Assembly (NCBI GenBank): GCA_964571235.1
Contig: CAZNAI010000004.1
Location: 62,001 to 126,000 of the forward strand
Direction: 5' to 3'
Source of the DNA: JACRAV01 sp964571235
GTDB lineage: Bacteria; Zixibacteria; MSB-5A5; GN15; FEB-12
DNA: 64,000 nucleotides
The notes under the pieces: model-generated
The model's database searches: none
What the model saw: only the letters and a program-made list of their open reading frames with translations
Told to the model about the DNA's origin: nothing
Translations under genes and position numbers: made by a program
Shown here: positions 1 through 7,884 of the stretch, in pieces
Layout: each line of letters opens with the position of its first letter
Position numbering within the stretch: position 1 is the stretch's first letter

Positions 1-1
1 T

Positions 2-217
2 GCTGTTGGTCAGGACTTCCTCACAGTCAGCTCCGGCTCGAATAACATCGCCTATGTGCTAATGCACGACACCGGCAACTTCTGGGTTGCTGATGACATG
101 TCGGGCGATGCCTCCGGCGTGCCGGATCAGACTGGCGCGGTTCCGGAACCGGCGACCCTTCTGCTCTTCGGTCTTGGCCTCGTTGGCGGCGCGATCCGCA
201 AACGGATGACCAAGTAA
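2..217 (+). CDS. PEP-CTERM sorting-domain protein, C-terminal fragment
   Basis: The reading frame is open from the window edge to a TAA at 215-217, so only the last 71 residues of a larger protein are seen. The C-terminus carries the tripartite PEP-CTERM signal: VPEPAT, a hydrophobic stretch (LLLFGLGLVGGA) and a basic tail (IRKRMTK). In known systems this signal directs an exported protein to an exosortase (EpsH family) for cleavage and surface attachment. The visible upstream part is polar and shows no recognisable domain. A strong hairpin terminator follows 24 bases after the stop. No exosortase gene is in the window. The sorting-signal call is secure; the protein's function is unknown. Confidence 0.85.
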   Translation, partial: AVGQDFLTVSSGSNNIAYVLMHDTGNFWVADDMSGDASGVPDQTGAVPEPATLLLFGLGLVGGAIRKRMTK

Positions 218-240
218 TTTTACCAAGTCTTCTGACTTTC

Positions 241-272
241 AAAACGGCGCTTGCAAAAGCGCCGTTTTTTTT
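241..272 (+). terminator. Rho-independent terminator
   Basis: AAAACGGCGC and GCGCCGTTTT form a ten-pair stem around a loop of eight bases, followed by a run of T. It ends the transcript of the PEP-CTERM protein. Confidence 0.85.
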
Positions 273-424
273 GTGGAGCAAATCGGAGGAGGAATTGTGA
301 ACCTGAGTGCATGGCCCGCCCGGATGCAGTAGCGTAAGATTCTATAACGTGCTACTGAACAGCAGGTTACGTCTGTCCAAATATTGGAAATAGCCGGGGC
401 ACGGCAGTTGCCAATTGGACCGGT

Positions 425-805
425 ATGAATTGCTTTTTTGGCGCCTACAAGTACCCCGCTCAAGCCCCGGTCGACCGGACCGCGGTAGTTATGTTCCATA
501 TCCCCGACATCGGCGTCAGATTCAAGGCGCCGTTTGGGGCGGTCAACGACGATCATTCCGATTATGCCTCACTCTTGGCCCTCCTTGAGTTCATCGATTC
601 CAATCAAAAGTACTTCTCAAATCGCGCTTATCAGATTTTTGGCAACAACCAGCATGTGATCAATCAGATCAACGGCCGCGAGCAATTCCCGCCTGAATTC
701 GGCGCTCTGGTCGAAAAGGCGCGGCAATACCGCGAAAAGTACCATTTCTCTCTGACCTGGGTCCCGCCCAACGACAATAGCGTCTACGACTCCCTTTTGG
801 ATTGA
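425..805 (+). CDS. RNase H-like fold protein, hypothetical
   Basis: A 126-residue protein starting at ATG 425; the frame is open back to a stop at 356 but has no better start. The stretch around AYQIFGNNQHVINQINGR, then a Y/F-rich helix and a closing TWVPPNDN, resembles the second half of reverse-transcriptase-like RNase HI proteins (pattern: IFGDS.LVINQ...W.PR..N). The Asp normally found after IFG is Asn here (FGNN), and I cannot place the first catalytic Asp, so activity is doubtful. It lies 33 bases upstream of holA on the same strand. The fold is my inference from motif resemblance. Confidence 0.5.
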   Translation: MNCFFGAYKYPAQAPVDRTAVVMFHIPDIGVRFKAPFGAVNDDHSDYASLLALLEFIDSNQKYFSNRAYQIFGNNQHVINQINGREQFPPEFGALVEKARQYREKYHFSLTWVPPNDNSVYDSLLD

Positions 806-838
806 CCCCGCTTTAGGCGGCGGCGTATACTGGGGGGA

Positions 839-1810
839 ATGACTACCGATCAACTGGGGACAGAAACCTCGGCCGGGAAATTCCGCCCCGTTTATTACCT
901 GTACGGCTCGGAAGACTACCGAATCACCGAGGCCGAAAAATATCTGGCGCGGCAGTTTCTCCCCGATCTCCAACTGAAGACAAATTATCGTCGTCTCGAC
1001 GCCCGCAAGACCAGCTTTGCCGAAATCTCGGCCGAACTGGCCGCCTACCCGATGCTCGGCGAGCGGCAGGTCGTGGCGGTCACCGATATCCAGAAACTCT
1101 CCACCGAGCAACTTGAACGACTCGCCAAGTTTCTTACTCCGGCCGATCCGAGCCGACTGGTGATTTTCAGCACGCCATCGGAGCGTCTTCCGCGCAAAGA
1201 TTCAGCCTTTCTCAAACGTATAGTCGGGATAGCCGAACCGGTCGAATTCAAAAAGCTTACTGTCGCTGAGACTCAGCGACATGTCATGACCAAACTAAAA
1301 TCGAGCGGACTGAATATCGACGCCAAGGCGCTGACTTTGCTCATCGACGCGGTCGCGGGCAATCGCGGCGCGGTCGAACAAGAGGTCGACAAGCTGATCA
1401 ATTACAAAGGGCCGGGGGGGACGATCACAGTCGACGACGTGAAATCACTCGTCGGCGGATACGAAGTTTTCGTCGTATTCGATTTGGCCAAAGACATTAT
1501 TTCCGGGGACAAGCATCGTTCACTTTCACAAATCAGGTCACTCATCGCCGACGGCAACGGTCCAACTGCAATCCTGTTCTGGGTGAGCAAGTTTATGATC
1601 GAATTGTATCTGGTGAAAAACGGGAAGCAACTTGACTCAAAGCGCCGCTGGATGGCCTGGAAATATCGCGACCACACATCCAAAGTCTCAAACGAGCGGC
1701 TCGAACGGATGATACTGCTTACCGCCTCGGCTGATTCCCAGATGCGCCGTTCGACTATCTCGCCGGATATCTGCCTTGAGATGCTGGCGGTCGAACTTCT
1801 GCAGAGCTAA
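839..1810 (+). CDS. holA: DNA polymerase III subunit delta
   Basis: The protein has 323 residues, the usual size for HolA, the clamp-loader delta subunit that opens the beta clamp. The N-terminus has the typical PVYYLYGSEDYRITEAE opening, followed by the LAAYPMLGERQVVAV region and LVIFSTPSERLPRKDSAF. The middle has LIDAVAGNRGAVEQEVDKL, and the C-terminal helical collar domain follows. Delta lacks a working P-loop, and none is seen. A purine-rich ribosome site (GGGGGG) lies directly before ATG 839. The ECF sigma gene begins 16 bases after the stop, so the two may be co-transcribed. Confidence 0.92.
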   Translation: MTTDQLGTETSAGKFRPVYYLYGSEDYRITEAEKYLARQFLPDLQLKTNYRRLDARKTSFAEISAELAAYPMLGERQVVAVTDIQKLSTEQLERLAKFLTPADPSRLVIFSTPSERLPRKDSAFLKRIVGIAEPVEFKKLTVAETQRHVMTKLKSSGLNIDAKALTLLIDAVAGNRGAVEQEVDKLINYKGPGGTITVDDVKSLVGGYEVFVVFDLAKDIISGDKHRSLSQIRSLIADGNGPTAILFWVSKFMIELYLVKNGKQLDSKRRWMAWKYRDHTSKVSNERLERMILLTASADSQMRRSTISPDICLEMLAVELLQS

Positions 1811-1826
1811 CATCTTCGGTTTTATT

Positions 1827-2414
1827 ATGGAAGAAAAGCCCTTGCCGCCGGTAACCCAATCGGGTACAACTGCCGACGAGCGGGCGCTTGTCGAGGCGGC
1901 CCAGCAGGGCGACGGCGCGGCTTTTGGCCGGCTTATCCGCCTGCACCAGAAACGGTTGTTTCGGTTCGCCTACAGTATTACCGGGTCATTTGACCAGGCG
2001 GAAGATATCGTTCAGGAGAGCTTTGTGAAGGCCTACAGCGCGATTGCGACATTCAAACCGGGGTTCGCCTTTTATCCCTGGCTATCGACTATCGCGAGGA
2101 ATCTGGCGTTTAATCAGATTGCCCGTGAGGAGCGCAAGGAGTCGCTGGATGAAAAGAGCGACTCCGGGTTTGATCCGGAGTCGACCGATCTTGGCCCGCT
2201 GGAAAAGCTCCTAAATGATGAAGCGCAGGCGCGGTTTTTCAAGGCGGTGATGGCGCTCCCCGCGAAATACCGCACGGTATTTGTACTCAGACACTTTGAA
2301 GAGATGGACTATAACGAGATCTCGATCTATTTGAAGATACCGCCGGGGACAGTTGACTCACGTCTATATCGGGCGCGCCAAATGTTAGTCGAGGCGCTGA
2401 AAGATTTGTTGTAA
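1827..2414 (+). CDS. ECF-family RNA polymerase sigma factor
   Basis: A 195-residue sigma-70 family protein of the extracytoplasmic-function type. Region 2 is visible as FGRLIRLHQKRLFRFAYSI, DQAEDIVQESFVKAY and FYPWLSTIARNLAFNQIA. Region 4 is VMALPAKYRTVFVLRHFEEMDYNEISIYLKI, followed by PPGTVDSRLYRARQML. I chose ATG 1827 because upstream in-frame residues overlap the holA end and do not resemble sigma factors. The anti-sigma gene begins two bases after the stop, so the pair is translationally linked and the sigma factor is very likely held inactive by it. Confidence 0.92.
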   Translation: MEEKPLPPVTQSGTTADERALVEAAQQGDGAAFGRLIRLHQKRLFRFAYSITGSFDQAEDIVQESFVKAYSAIATFKPGFAFYPWLSTIARNLAFNQIAREERKESLDEKSDSGFDPESTDLGPLEKLLNDEAQARFFKAVMALPAKYRTVFVLRHFEEMDYNEISIYLKIPPGTVDSRLYRARQMLVEALKDLL

Positions 2415-2416
2415 CG

Positions 2417-3649
2417 ATGGATCACAACTATTACAAAGAGCGTATTTCCGCCTATGCGGATAATTCCCTGCCGCCGTACGAGCAAATGGCAGTGCAGGAG
2501 CACGTAGAATCGTGCGCCGAATGCCGTGAAGCGCTTGAAAAGATTCTTAAGTTGTCGGCTTGGGTCGAGCACGAGGCGAATCTTGGGGGCGATGATTATT
2601 TTGAAAAACAGGCGCAGAAGATCGAAGCACGGCTGGGCCTTGCTCAGACTGAAATCACGCCCATTCGAAAGAAGAGCTGGCAGGGACTGGGATGGAAACT
2701 GACGAGTGTGGCGGCTACGATTGCGCTGGTCGGAATTGTGGTTTTCATGTCGAAAGACACGGTCCTGCAAAAATCAGAAACGCCAAAAGAGGCTTCTCCG
2801 ATGGTCGTTGATTCGCAAAAACCAGAATTGACCACCGGTTCACGCTTGGCCATACCGATTGATTCGACTCGTCGAGACTCAGGGGTCCTGAAAAAATCTG
2901 ATGACGCCAAAGAGGACGACAACTATAAATCATCACCGCAGATGGTGGCGCCGTCGACTGCGCCAACCGAGCCCTTGAAAGATCAGGTCGAGGTGGACCG
3001 GATTCTTCCGGCCGAGTCCGCGCCGACAATGCGCGAGGAAGTTCAGCTCCAGAGCGTGGCGGGTGCGGCCGTTGAGTCAACAACCGCCGCAGTTAAGGCC
3101 AAACGTGACGTGATTTCTAAACCCGAAGTCAGCAGTCAGTTATCTAAGACGGCTGAGCAAATCAAATCTCTGCCGGTTCGCAAGGTTGACTCTCTGCTGA
3201 AGAGCGTGCCGGGAGTGAAGACCGATTCGAGTGGCGAAGTGTTTATCCGCGGCGGACGGGCGGGGGAGGTCGAATATATAGTTAACGGTGTTCCGATAGC
3301 CGATCCGGCTCAGCGTACCCCGATCAAAATCGAGACAGGCGTTTTGGCATACTGGAGCACAATCCGTGATTCGCTGGAGGAAGAAAAGAAAGCAGGCGGG
3401 GTTGCAAACAAATTGTTGACTGACGTGAGTCGCATCGCGACGAACAAACCTGCGCCCATGGCGCTGGCAGAGCGGCCGCCGGAACCACGAGTGACACTGG
3501 CGGAAGCATACTTCAGAATTGCTAAGATATCCCGAGACACGACCGAGATCTCCCGCTCAATTGACAGCTTAAGAAGCATTGCCGCCGATACTAAATCTCC
3601 CGACCGCACACAGGCGAAAGCGTATCTGGATTCGCTGGGGATGAAGTAG
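2417..3649 (+). CDS. Transmembrane anti-sigma factor with TonB-plug-like segment
   Basis: A 410-residue protein next to the ECF sigma gene. Residues 1-60 have the zinc-binding anti-sigma pattern (H29, C33 and C36 in HVESCAEC). A single membrane helix lies at about 94-111. The rest is predicted periplasmic, with a low-complexity linker. Residues about 246-298 read like the plug of a TonB-dependent receptor: LPVRKV, SVPGV, FIRGGRAGEVEYIVNGVP, then ADP. The region after this is helical and unrecognised. A plug-like module in an anti-sigma factor is unusual; classical FecR-type anti-sigmas receive signals from a separate receptor. Role as anti-sigma is well supported; the meaning of the plug-like part is inference. 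Confidence 0.85.
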   Translation: MDHNYYKERISAYADNSLPPYEQMAVQEHVESCAECREALEKILKLSAWVEHEANLGGDDYFEKQAQKIEARLGLAQTEITPIRKKSWQGLGWKLTSVAATIALVGIVVFMSKDTVLQKSETPKEASPMVVDSQKPELTTGSRLAIPIDSTRRDSGVLKKSDDAKEDDNYKSSPQMVAPSTAPTEPLKDQVEVDRILPAESAPTMREEVQLQSVAGAAVESTTAAVKAKRDVISKPEVSSQLSKTAEQIKSLPVRKVDSLLKSVPGVKTDSSGEVFIRGGRAGEVEYIVNGVPIADPAQRTPIKIETGVLAYWSTIRDSLEEEKKAGGVANKLLTDVSRIATNKPAPMALAERPPEPRVTLAEAYFRIAKISRDTTEISRSIDSLRSIAADTKSPDRTQAKAYLDSLGMK

Positions 3650-3655
3650 GGGAAG

Positions 3656-4020
3656 ATGTCGGGACCGCAAGGGTCCCGACCTACAAAAGACGTCGCCCCG
3701 TACGCTGAGCGGCGGGACTTCGGAACACCGACCTACAACCGAAAAGATGTCGAAACCTCGCGCTCCGCGCGACCCCCTGCGGGGGCAAGGGATTTCGACC
3801 TACAAGAGACCACATCGCGGCGGACAAGAATGTCCGCCACGCACACACCAATCTCAGGTTTTCCGGGCCTTGGTAACCCAACCTTTAGGTTGGGCGCTTG
3901 GTTTTGAAAAATCCCAGGATAAATCCTGGGTTACCAGGGCATAAAGAACGGGCAGACGAGGGCGTCTGCCGCGCACGAAGCAAAGCACGGGCAGGCAGGA
4001 AGCCTGCCGCGCACAGATCC
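3656..4020. repeat. Intergenic block of modular hairpin repeats (block 1)
   Basis: No convincing gene lies here. The stretch is a string of perfect or near-perfect hairpins. At 3658-3680 GTCGGGACC pairs with GGTCCCGAC. At 3749-3799 outer arms GTCGAAA and TTTCGAC enclose two inner hairpins. At about 3869-3938 outer arms GGTAACCCA and TGGGTTACC enclose two further stems. Then come two hairpins with GTCTGCCGCGCAC and GCCTGCCGCGCAC tails. Most units end in short shared tails such as CCTAC or CGCAC. The order of units is repeated in block 2 at 6955-7345. The first hairpin may also end the anti-sigma transcript. Confidence 0.85.
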
Positions 4021-4023
4021 CCC

Positions 4024-4058
4024 AATAGAAAAGAGGCCGCGGTTGGCCACGGCCTCTT
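4024..4058 (-). terminator. Terminator of the porin/cytochrome operon
   Basis: AAGAGGCCG and CGGCCTCTT form a nine-pair stem. On the minus strand it is followed by TTCTATT, directly after the cytochrome stop codon. Confidence 0.75.
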
Positions 4059-4089
4059 GTGAATTTGTGTCGAGATGCATTCTCTCAAA

Positions 4090-5499
4090 TCACGGTGTGT
4101 ACCGTTTGCGGAATTCCTCGGCCGCTTTTTTGCGCGCCGCTTTGACCTCCGTCGGCTCACTTCCGGTAAACCATTTGTGTTCGTCCATATCAAGCGTTTG
4201 GGCGACTAGCTTGCCGACCTCTTCTGCCGCCGCCGCTTTGGCGCCGCCTTCGGCGGTGGCATGCTCAAGGAGCTCTTTCACCTGCGGGATGAACTGCATG
4301 TAGAACCGGTCGGCTACTTCAAACATGCCGTGCCACTGCGTGTAATCGGGTGCGAACATCGCCGCACCCATCCGGGCGCGACGGCCCTCGTGGTGCCAGA
4401 GGTAATAGTATGTCCACTCAATCTCTTCGTCGAAATCGATGTCGGCCGACAGAAGGCCGGTGGAGCGGAGTTTCGCGTAGATGGCGGTGGCCGGTTCGGC
4501 AAATTTGCCGTTGTACAGCCCGACCAAACCGTCGTATTGGGTATAGAAATTATCGACATACGATGAGGTGTGGCAATTGGAACAAACCTTCTTCATGTCA
4601 CCGCGACGGTTTTCCCATGACGTCACCTTCTTGCCGGTCTTGATCGCGGCGGCGTCGACTTTCTGCGACACGGGAGGACGAAGAGTCCAGCTAATCCGGT
4701 CTCCCACGTCATGTGTCATCGCCAGATCTTTTGTGGCCGACATGTGACAGGTGGCGCAGGTTGGCGCGGCCGAGTAGTCGATACCCACCACCCACGACGG
4801 CGATTTCAAGTTCATTCGGTCAATATTGGCGTAGTAGGCAATCCCGTGTTTGGATTCTTCGTAGATTTCCTTTTGCGGGTGGTCCGGTCCGAGGTGGCAC
4901 TTGCCGCAGTTTTCCGGCTGGCGGGCCAGCGCGGCATCAAACGAATGCCGGCTGTGGCAGGCGGCGCAGGAACCTTTTGATCCGTCGGGGTTGATCCGCC
5001 CCATGCCTGAATTAGGCCAGGTGGTCGGGTCGAGCGTTTTGTCGGCGTTTACTTTAATCACCGAGCCGTGGCACTGCTTGCATCCATTCACCGCGGCCAT
5101 CGGACCTTCGATCACCTCGCCCAGCATATTGTCAAGCGATCCGAGAATAGCGCCGGCATCGGCATGGTGCGACGCCTGAAACTGGTCGAACTCATTGATG
5201 TGGCACTTGGCGCAGTCTTTGGGCGAGACGATCACCGAGATCGAGTAGCCGTTGTGGTCGACTGCGTCGGCGTCCTTGGGGTCGGCGGCGTGACATTCAT
5301 AACAACCGACATCGGCGCCGTAGTGGCGCGAGTGACGCCATTCTTTGACCAGCCCCGGCATATCGGCTTCATGGCACGATACGCACGAGGCGGATTGCTC
5401 CGACAACGAGGTCGGCACAGTTCGATCAGCATGGGCAACTGCAATTCCGCAAACGAGCAGAATACAGATGACCGTGCTGAGTTTGAGAAGTCGTTTCAT
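4090..5499 (-). CDS. Octahaem cytochrome c, hydroxylamine oxidoreductase (HAO) family
   Basis: The 469-residue protein starts at ATG 5499 behind a strong ribosome site (GGAGGAGG); in-frame codons further upstream are not needed. It has a signal peptide (residues 1-24) and exactly eight CxxCH haem-binding motifs, at residues about 39, 66, 96, 140, 178, 198, 248 and 306. The spacing and the C-terminal helical domain with WTYYYLWHHEGRRARMG match the HAO-like family, periplasmic enzymes that oxidise hydroxylamine or hydrazine or, in reductive relatives, reduce nitrite or hydroxylamine. I cannot tell from sequence alone whether the tyrosine cross-link of oxidative HAO is made. It lies 53 bases after the porin gene in one operon. 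Confidence 0.88.
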   Translation of the reverse strand: MKRLLKLSTVICILLVCGIAVAHADRTVPTSLSEQSASCVSCHEADMPGLVKEWRHSRHYGADVGCYECHAADPKDADAVDHNGYSISVIVSPKDCAKCHINEFDQFQASHHADAGAILGSLDNMLGEVIEGPMAAVNGCKQCHGSVIKVNADKTLDPTTWPNSGMGRINPDGSKGSCAACHSRHSFDAALARQPENCGKCHLGPDHPQKEIYEESKHGIAYYANIDRMNLKSPSWVVGIDYSAAPTCATCHMSATKDLAMTHDVGDRISWTLRPPVSQKVDAAAIKTGKKVTSWENRRGDMKKVCSNCHTSSYVDNFYTQYDGLVGLYNGKFAEPATAIYAKLRSTGLLSADIDFDEEIEWTYYYLWHHEGRRARMGAAMFAPDYTQWHGMFEVADRFYMQFIPQVKELLEHATAEGGAKAAAAEEVGKLVAQTLDMDEHKWFTGSEPTEVKAARKKAAEEFRKRYTP

Positions 5500-5552
5500 C
5501 GATGGGTTCCTCCTCCTAACAGTATTTGGAAATAGTCCATTGAGTATGTGCA

Positions 5553-6791
5553 TCAGAAATCAACCGCGGCTGACATATAAGTCCAGTAGCCGGGGTCGGC
5601 GGCCTGACCGTAATAGTCTGTCTCTGGAAGAAAAGTCGCCGCGCCCATTTCAAATTTGAATCCTTTGATTCGGGTTGTGGTCGCCACCAGATCAGCTTCC
5701 CATCCCAGTCCATGCTTTTTCGGGTCACCTGCCACAGCGTACGCCTTGGCGGTGGCAAAGCGGTGGAGGTCCCATCGCACGATCCAGCCCTTCTGGGGTT
5801 CATGCTTGAAGCGGAGCATAAGGTCTAACAGGCCTCGGTTACTGGTGGAAGAGCTGGTCAGGTAATAATCCATGAAGCCGCGAAATTTGTGGCCGGTGTA
5901 GTAAAGATTGTCGTAGGCAGTCATGTCGCCTAGAGAGGCATTGTCATCACCGGATGCCCAGTCAACTCCGAGTGCAACGCGGGTTTTTTTAGGCCCGGCA
6001 GTCATTCCGGCTTCGGCGGTCAACAGATACGCGGCGATATCCTGCTTTGGGGTACTTGGTGATTGATACAGACTTCCCATCTGATAGACAGCGTTGGAGA
6101 CAAGATCGACATTTCCAAGCTGGCGATTGAAATACCCGCCCAGCGACAATCGCCTCATGCGCTCGCAGTCGCGGTAGAGACAGTCGCTATCATATTCGTA
6201 CAGCAAAAGCAAATCGAGCCGTAGCTTCTGCAATGAAACGTTGGATCCGTACAACATGTACTCTTCGGCCAGTTTACCAGAAGTTCCCTCGATAAGTTGG
6301 AGCGCAAAGAGATTGGTCAGCGTGTTTGATTCTTTGAACGACAGATTGAGTCCTTCAAAGGCCCGCGAGACATTGTGCCAGTCGCCGGCGCCGATGACCC
6401 GTTCGTTGCCGAAACTGAGCTCGAATCGTCCGGCCTGAAAACGCAGGTTTCGCACCGGGAAGTTGTCGACCGCCAGCCAGGCCTGATGCAGATCGACATT
6501 TTTGTTGTCAGTATTGGTGCTGTTGGCCGGGCGGTCGTATGCCAAAGCGCCGAACCGGCGGCTGTCTTGAAATTGGATGAAGGCGTGAACTGAGGTGTCG
6601 ATATCTGCGGCGATTCCAAAGCGGGTGCGCATATCGGTGTAGAAAGATGACCGGGCCGAAGTAAACGAGCGGTCATCATATTCGGATCTGGTTCGCACTT
6701 GGCCGGAGAATGTCAAAGCCGGCGGCGCGGCGCTGAGGGTGGTTGAAAAAGCGAAAAGAACATAAGCGGTGAAAAGTAGTTGTCGAGCCAT
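5553..6791 (-). CDS. Outer-membrane beta-barrel porin (alginate-export-like)
   Basis: A 412-residue protein with a signal peptide (MARQLLFTAYVLFAFSTTLS). I chose ATG 6791 because AGGAGGGAGA lies just upstream. The mature part opens with LTFSGQVRTRSEYDD and contains FQDSRRFG, LHQAWLAVDNF, LRFQAGRFELSFGNERVIG and FEGLNLSFKE, the pattern of the alginate-export/porin barrels often found beside respiratory gene sets. It ends in alternating aromatic strands and a terminal aromatic residue (AAVDF), as expected for BAM-assembled barrels. As first gene of the operon with the HAO-like cytochrome, it may pass the nitrogen substrate or product across the outer membrane; the cargo is not shown by sequence. 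Confidence 0.8.
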   Translation of the reverse strand: MARQLLFTAYVLFAFSTTLSAAPPALTFSGQVRTRSEYDDRSFTSARSSFYTDMRTRFGIAADIDTSVHAFIQFQDSRRFGALAYDRPANSTNTDNKNVDLHQAWLAVDNFPVRNLRFQAGRFELSFGNERVIGAGDWHNVSRAFEGLNLSFKESNTLTNLFALQLIEGTSGKLAEEYMLYGSNVSLQKLRLDLLLLYEYDSDCLYRDCERMRRLSLGGYFNRQLGNVDLVSNAVYQMGSLYQSPSTPKQDIAAYLLTAEAGMTAGPKKTRVALGVDWASGDDNASLGDMTAYDNLYYTGHKFRGFMDYYLTSSSTSNRGLLDLMLRFKHEPQKGWIVRWDLHRFATAKAYAVAGDPKKHGLGWEADLVATTTRIKGFKFEMGAATFLPETDYYGQAADPGYWTYMSAAVDF

Positions 6792-6852
6792 CGGTTCTCC
6801 CTCCTCTTTGGCGGTTGGTTCGGGGCGGGGTGGGCCGCCCGCGGACATTTCC

Positions 6853-6894
6853 AGTATGCCTGTTAAAGCTGACGGGGGAATTGACTTGAGTCAA
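6853..6894 (-). promoter_or_regulatory. CRP/FNR-type operator with class II promoter
   Basis: TTGACTTGAGTCAA at 6881-6894 is an inverted repeat of the CRP/FNR superfamily type (TTGAC-N4-GTCAA, the form preferred by DNR/NNR-like NO sensors). On the minus strand a -10-like CATACT lies at 6858-6853. A start site about seven bases on, near 6846, places the operator centre at about -41.5, the class II activator position. No good -35 box is seen, as expected for an activated promoter. It precedes the porin/HAO operon by a leader of about 55 bases. Confidence 0.65.
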
Positions 6895-6954
6895 GGATTG
6901 AGCCGATTGACCGGAGAATTTGGGTGAGTAGACAGGGACTGCGCGTGGACGACA

Positions 6955-7345
6955 TGGGTGTCTGACGCGCTCAATAGCGAAACAAGGCACGGGCAGGCAG
7001 GATGCCTGCCGCGCACAGAACCGAAAGAGGCGCGGCGGACAGGAATGTCCGTCACGCACACGGGAGAAGATGTCGAAACCTCGTCCGCCGTTGGCGGACG
7101 ACCCCCTGCGGGGGCAAGGGATTTCGACCTACAAGAGACCACTTCGGAACACCGACCTACAAAACTCATCTACAGTTTTCTTGGCCTTGGTAACCCACTA
7201 TTTATGGTGGGCTCTTGGTTTAGAGAAATCCCAGGATGAATCCTGGGTTACCAAGGCAAAAAGAACGGGCAGGCAGGAAGCCTGCCGCGCACAAAACCGA
7301 CAGAGACGCGGCGGACAGGAATGTCCGCCACGCACATAACCACCC
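6955..7345. repeat. Intergenic block of modular hairpin repeats (block 2)
   Basis: This block is homologous to 3656-4020 and in the same orientation. At 7072-7128 the GTCGAAA/TTTCGAC outer arms recur, with one inner stem changed (CGTCCGCC/GGCGGACG instead of CGCG). At about 7188-7255 the GGTAACCCA/TGGGTTACC composite recurs, again with one inner stem changed. GCCTGCCGCGCAC and TGTCCG(C/T)CACGCAC tails occur at both ends. No gene is supported here. Confidence 0.85.
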
Positions 7346-7445
7346 GTCCAAATCAACCCTGAATATTCCCCCCATCCCCAGGTATCTATTTCAACACAAC
7401 TTTTTGGCTAAAAGTCCGTAGATTATTTTGGAGGAAGAAACAGAT

Positions 7446-7883
7446 ATGGAAACCACCCAAACCTACAGCGAGCGCCTCTACCGCTCCAACACCGAAAAGT
7501 TCATCGGCGGGGTCTGCGGCGGAATTGCCGAGCAGTACCGGATTGATCCGTCGATTGTAAGGGTCCTCACAGTCCTGCTCACCCTTGGCACCGGCTTTGG
7601 CCTGATCCTGTATATCATCATGTGGATCGTGATCCCCGAGCGTCCGCAGGGTGAGACTGCGCCTATCGGCGGGCGAACTTCCGGCTGGAATTCGTACCTG
7701 CCCGGAGTCATACTCATCGGGGTCGGATCGATCCTGATGATCGTGCAGGTCTTCCGTTGGCTCCACTGGCATGTCGTTTGGCCGGTACTTCTAATACTGG
7801 TCGGGCTTGGACTGGTCTTTTACAACACCGGACGTAAGTCGAAAAATGGATTTATCAATTCGACGGGAAGGGACGGGATATAA
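7446..7883 (+). CDS. PspC-domain membrane protein
   Basis: A 145-residue protein; ATG 7446 has GGAGGAA ten bases upstream. The N-terminus carries the PspC signature: RLYRSNTEKFIGGVCGGIAE, then YRIDPSIVRVLTVLLTL, followed by a membrane helix ending WIVIPERP. A second hydrophobic hairpin (LPGVILIGVGSILMIVQ and HVVWPVLLILVGLGLVF) follows. PspC proteins are inner-membrane sensors of envelope stress. The next gene starts one base after the stop and is LiaF-like, so the pair may sense envelope damage together. No pspA is present in the window. Confidence 0.85.
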   Translation: METTQTYSERLYRSNTEKFIGGVCGGIAEQYRIDPSIVRVLTVLLTLGTGFGLILYIIMWIVIPERPQGETAPIGGRTSGWNSYLPGVILIGVGSILMIVQVFRWLHWHVVWPVLLILVGLGLVFYNTGRKSKNGFINSTGRDGI

Positions 7884-7884
7884 T

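Noticed and set aside
3656..4020. Regular hairpins resembling a CRISPR array
   Set aside because: Units differ in sequence and length, there are no equal-sized spacers, and no cas genes are nearby.
5068..5535. Open frame of 155 residues on the plus strand over the cytochrome gene
   Set aside because: The minus strand encodes eight CxxCH motifs; the plus frame has no protein-like features.
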